DNA from: Nocardia huaxiensis
Lineage (GTDB): Bacteria; Actinomycetota; Actinomycetes; Mycobacteriales; Mycobacteriaceae
Length of the DNA: 64,000 nt
NCBI RefSeq assembly: GCF_013744875.1
Contig: NZ_CP059399.1
Coordinates: 6,944,001-7,008,000, forward strand
Reading direction: 5' to 3'
Shown here: piece after piece, positions 62,707 through 64,000 of the stretch
How the letters are laid out: every line of letters starts with the position of its first letter
Position numbering within the stretch: the first letter of the stretch is position 1
The notes under the pieces: model-generated
Databases searched by the model: none
The model's input: the letters and a program-made list of their open reading frames with translations, nothing else
What the model was told of the DNA's origin: nothing
Program-made: the position numbers and the translations under genes

Positions 62707-63813
62707 ATGATCGGCCCCCTCGACGAATACCCGATCCACCAGACGCCGCTGCCCATGGCGCGCGTCGCCACCAGCGACAAGAACTTCTACGACCGCAGCT
62801 ACTTCAACGCGCTCGACAAGACCCGCACCGACGACCTCTTCCTGGTCGCCGGCTTCGGCGTGTACCCGAACCTGGGTGTGCGCGACGCCTTCGCCACCGT
62901 GCGCCGCGGGAATCAGCAACGCGCCGTGCGCTTCTCGGACGCGCTCACCGAGCGCGGGCTGGGCCTGAGCGTCGGCGGCCTGCACCTCGAGGTGGTGGAG
63001 CCGCTGCAGAAGATCCGCTTGATCTGCGAACAGGACGACCTGGCCTTCGATCTCACCTGGGACGGCGCGTTCCCGGTGGTGCAGGAGCAGCCGCACACCA
63101 TCATCACCGGCTTGAACCGGCCGATCATCGACGCCCAGCGCTTCGCCCAGGTGGGCTCCTGGTCCGGCACCCTCACCGTGGACGGCGACGACATCACCGT
63201 CGACCCGGCCACCTGGACCGGCACCCGCGACCGCTCCTGGGGCATCCGCCCCGTCGGCGACGGCGACCCCGCCGGCCGCGTGGCCGACGAACCGTCCGAA
63301 GGCTTCTGGTGGCTCTACGTCCCCCTGCGCTTCGACGACTTCTCCATCATCGTCATCGTGCAGGAGGAGCCCAACGGCTTCCGCACCCTCAACGACGCCA
63401 CCCGCATCTGGAAGGACGGCCGCGTAGAGCAATTGGGCTGGCCCCGAGTGCATCTCACCTACAAGTCCGGCACCCGCATCCCCACCGCCCTGCGCCTGGA
63501 ACTCACCACCCCCGACGGCAAACCCCTCGAGGTGGAAGTGGAGGCGGGCACCTTCGTCGCCTTGAACGTGGGCTGCGGCTACGGCGGCGACCCCGACTGG
63601 CTGCACGGCCAGTGGAAGGGCCGCAACTGGTCCGAATCCCGCCTCTACGACCTCACCGACCCCGCCCTGGCCGGCCGCATCCCCTTCGGCGTCATCGACC
63701 ATGTGGGCAAGGCCCGCTGCGGCGACGCCGAAGGCTGGGGCCTGTTCGAACACGGCACCCTGGGCCGCCACGACCCCACCGGCTTCGCCGACTGGGGCTC
63801 TGTAGCCCCGTAA
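62707..63813 (+). CDS. DUF7064/DUF7065-type protein (conserved hypothetical)
   Basis: 368 residues from the ATG at 62707, GAGAG 6 bases upstream. Beta-rich: FYDRSYFNALDKTRTDDLFL near the start, EVVEPLQKIRLICEQDDLAF, GTRDRSWGIRPVGD, a C-terminal FEHGTLGRHDPTGF. I recognise the kinase-partner family of mycobacterial steroid/aromatic regions, annotated as DUF7064/7065 in recent databases. Function unknown. Coupled to the APH-like gene by an 8-base gap. Confidence 0.8.
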   Translation: MIGPLDEYPIHQTPLPMARVATSDKNFYDRSYFNALDKTRTDDLFLVAGFGVYPNLGVRDAFATVRRGNQQRAVRFSDALTERGLGLSVGGLHLEVVEPLQKIRLICEQDDLAFDLTWDGAFPVVQEQPHTIITGLNRPIIDAQRFAQVGSWSGTLTVDGDDITVDPATWTGTRDRSWGIRPVGDGDPAGRVADEPSEGFWWLYVPLRFDDFSIIVIVQEEPNGFRTLNDATRIWKDGRVEQLGWPRVHLTYKSGTRIPTALRLELTTPDGKPLEVEVEAGTFVALNVGCGYGGDPDWLHGQWKGRNWSESRLYDLTDPALAGRIPFGVIDHVGKARCGDAEGWGLFEHGTLGRHDPTGFADWGSVAP

Positions 63814-63859
63814 CCGCCACCCCGACAGCGCATCCCGCCCCACACGCGGCTGCGCCCCA

Positions 63860-63900
63860 CCGCCGCACCCCGCCGACCAACCACGGCGGGGCTGCGGCGG
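63860..63900. terminator. Long hairpin between convergent genes
   Basis: Arm CCGCCGCACCCCGCCG (63860-63875) pairs with CGGCGGGGCTGCGGCGG (63884-63900) with one bulged base, around an 8-base loop. It lies 47 bases after the DUF7064-type stop. It can terminate transcription from both sides. Confidence 0.75.
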
Positions 63901-63957
63901 CCCACCCTCCCCAACCGAATTGTCACTCGTGCTGCGAATCCGCCGAGCTGGTGTCGC

Positions 63958-63999
63958 TCAGCGGTGGATGGCGGCGGCCGCGATGGTTACTCCTCCGAC
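63958..63999 (-). CDS. Possible 3' end of a minus-strand gene
   Basis: The reverse frame ends VGGVTIAAAAIHR then TGA at 63960-63958. Only 13 codons are inside the window and another frame is also open, so this is weak. The upstream hairpin placement fits a convergent gene end. Confidence 0.3.
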   Translation of the reverse strand, partial: VGGVTIAAAAIHR

Positions 64000-64000
64000 T

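Noticed and set aside
1-64000. tRNA, rRNA, insertion sequences, integrases or phage genes
   Set aside because: I looked for their typical sequences and proteins on both strands and found none; small divergent RNAs could still be missed by eye.

Overview
The window reads as chromosomal DNA of a high-GC actinobacterium of the Mycobacteriales, most likely Nocardia or a close relative. This is inferred from the very GC-rich third codon positions, frequent GTG/TTG starts, an F420-linked enzyme set, an EfpA-type exporter and gene order. From memory of the M. tuberculosis map, the order DHH phosphoesterase - rbfA - infB - ylxR - nusA - rimP - two ferritin-like genes - proS - efpA - cysG matches Rv2837c-Rv2847c. 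Here that backbone is interrupted by about 39 kb of accessory genes between proS (ends near 16.4 kb) and efpA (begins near 55.6 kb), plus a smaller insertion between the ferritin-like pair and proS. No tRNA, rRNA, transposase, integrase or CRISPR array was seen.

Layout. 0-1.4 kb: a short, possibly degraded ORF and an unknown 225-residue protein. 1.5-8.8 kb, minus strand: the translation/transcription block rimP-nusA-ylxR-infB-DUF503-rbfA-DHH. 9.1-14.6 kb: two overlapping ferritin-like genes, a membrane-anchored substrate-binding-like protein, a MarR/MFS divergent pair with two 22-bp operators, and a Uma2 nuclease. 14.7-21.2 kb: proS, a two-component system, a Tat-exported multicopper oxidase and yaaA. 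21.2-26.2 kb: an AhpD-like protein, a DapB-like dehydrogenase, then a mirror-symmetric cassette of two Spo0M-like proteins flanking two translationally coupled ATP-grasp ligases. 26.3-29.2 kb: SnoaL-like protein, F420/NADP-type oxidoreductase, ArsR regulator, MFS exporter.

29.3-33.6 kb, minus strand: a coupled operon of APC permease, NCS1 permease, nucleobase deaminase and 2-oxoglutarate/Fe(II) oxygenase, probably for uptake and conversion of a nucleobase-like compound, with a perfect 26-bp palindrome upstream. 33.9-42.9 kb: a secreted GH5 glycosidase with an unusual Cys-paired C-terminal triplication, a LysR regulator, a DUF5925 AAA ATPase, a lipoprotein, MarR plus acyl-CoA ligase, and small proteins. 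42.9-53.6 kb: an amine/polyamine catabolic region (PucR regulator, semialdehyde dehydrogenase, class III aminotransferase, aminobutyraldehyde-type dehydrogenase, a 51-residue ORF, PuuB-like flavin oxidase, MBL hydrolase, XRE-cupin regulator, RibD-like reductase, AsnC regulator).

53.6-64 kb: HD hydrolase, cytochrome P450, efpA, cysG (siroheme synthase), PPOX/F420 enzyme, secreted alpha/beta hydrolase, DoxX-like membrane protein, and an APH-like kinase with a DUF7064/7065-type partner. Convergent gene pairs are often separated by near-perfect GC-rich hairpins without long T tracts. Domain names are from motif recognition by eye; no database search was run.
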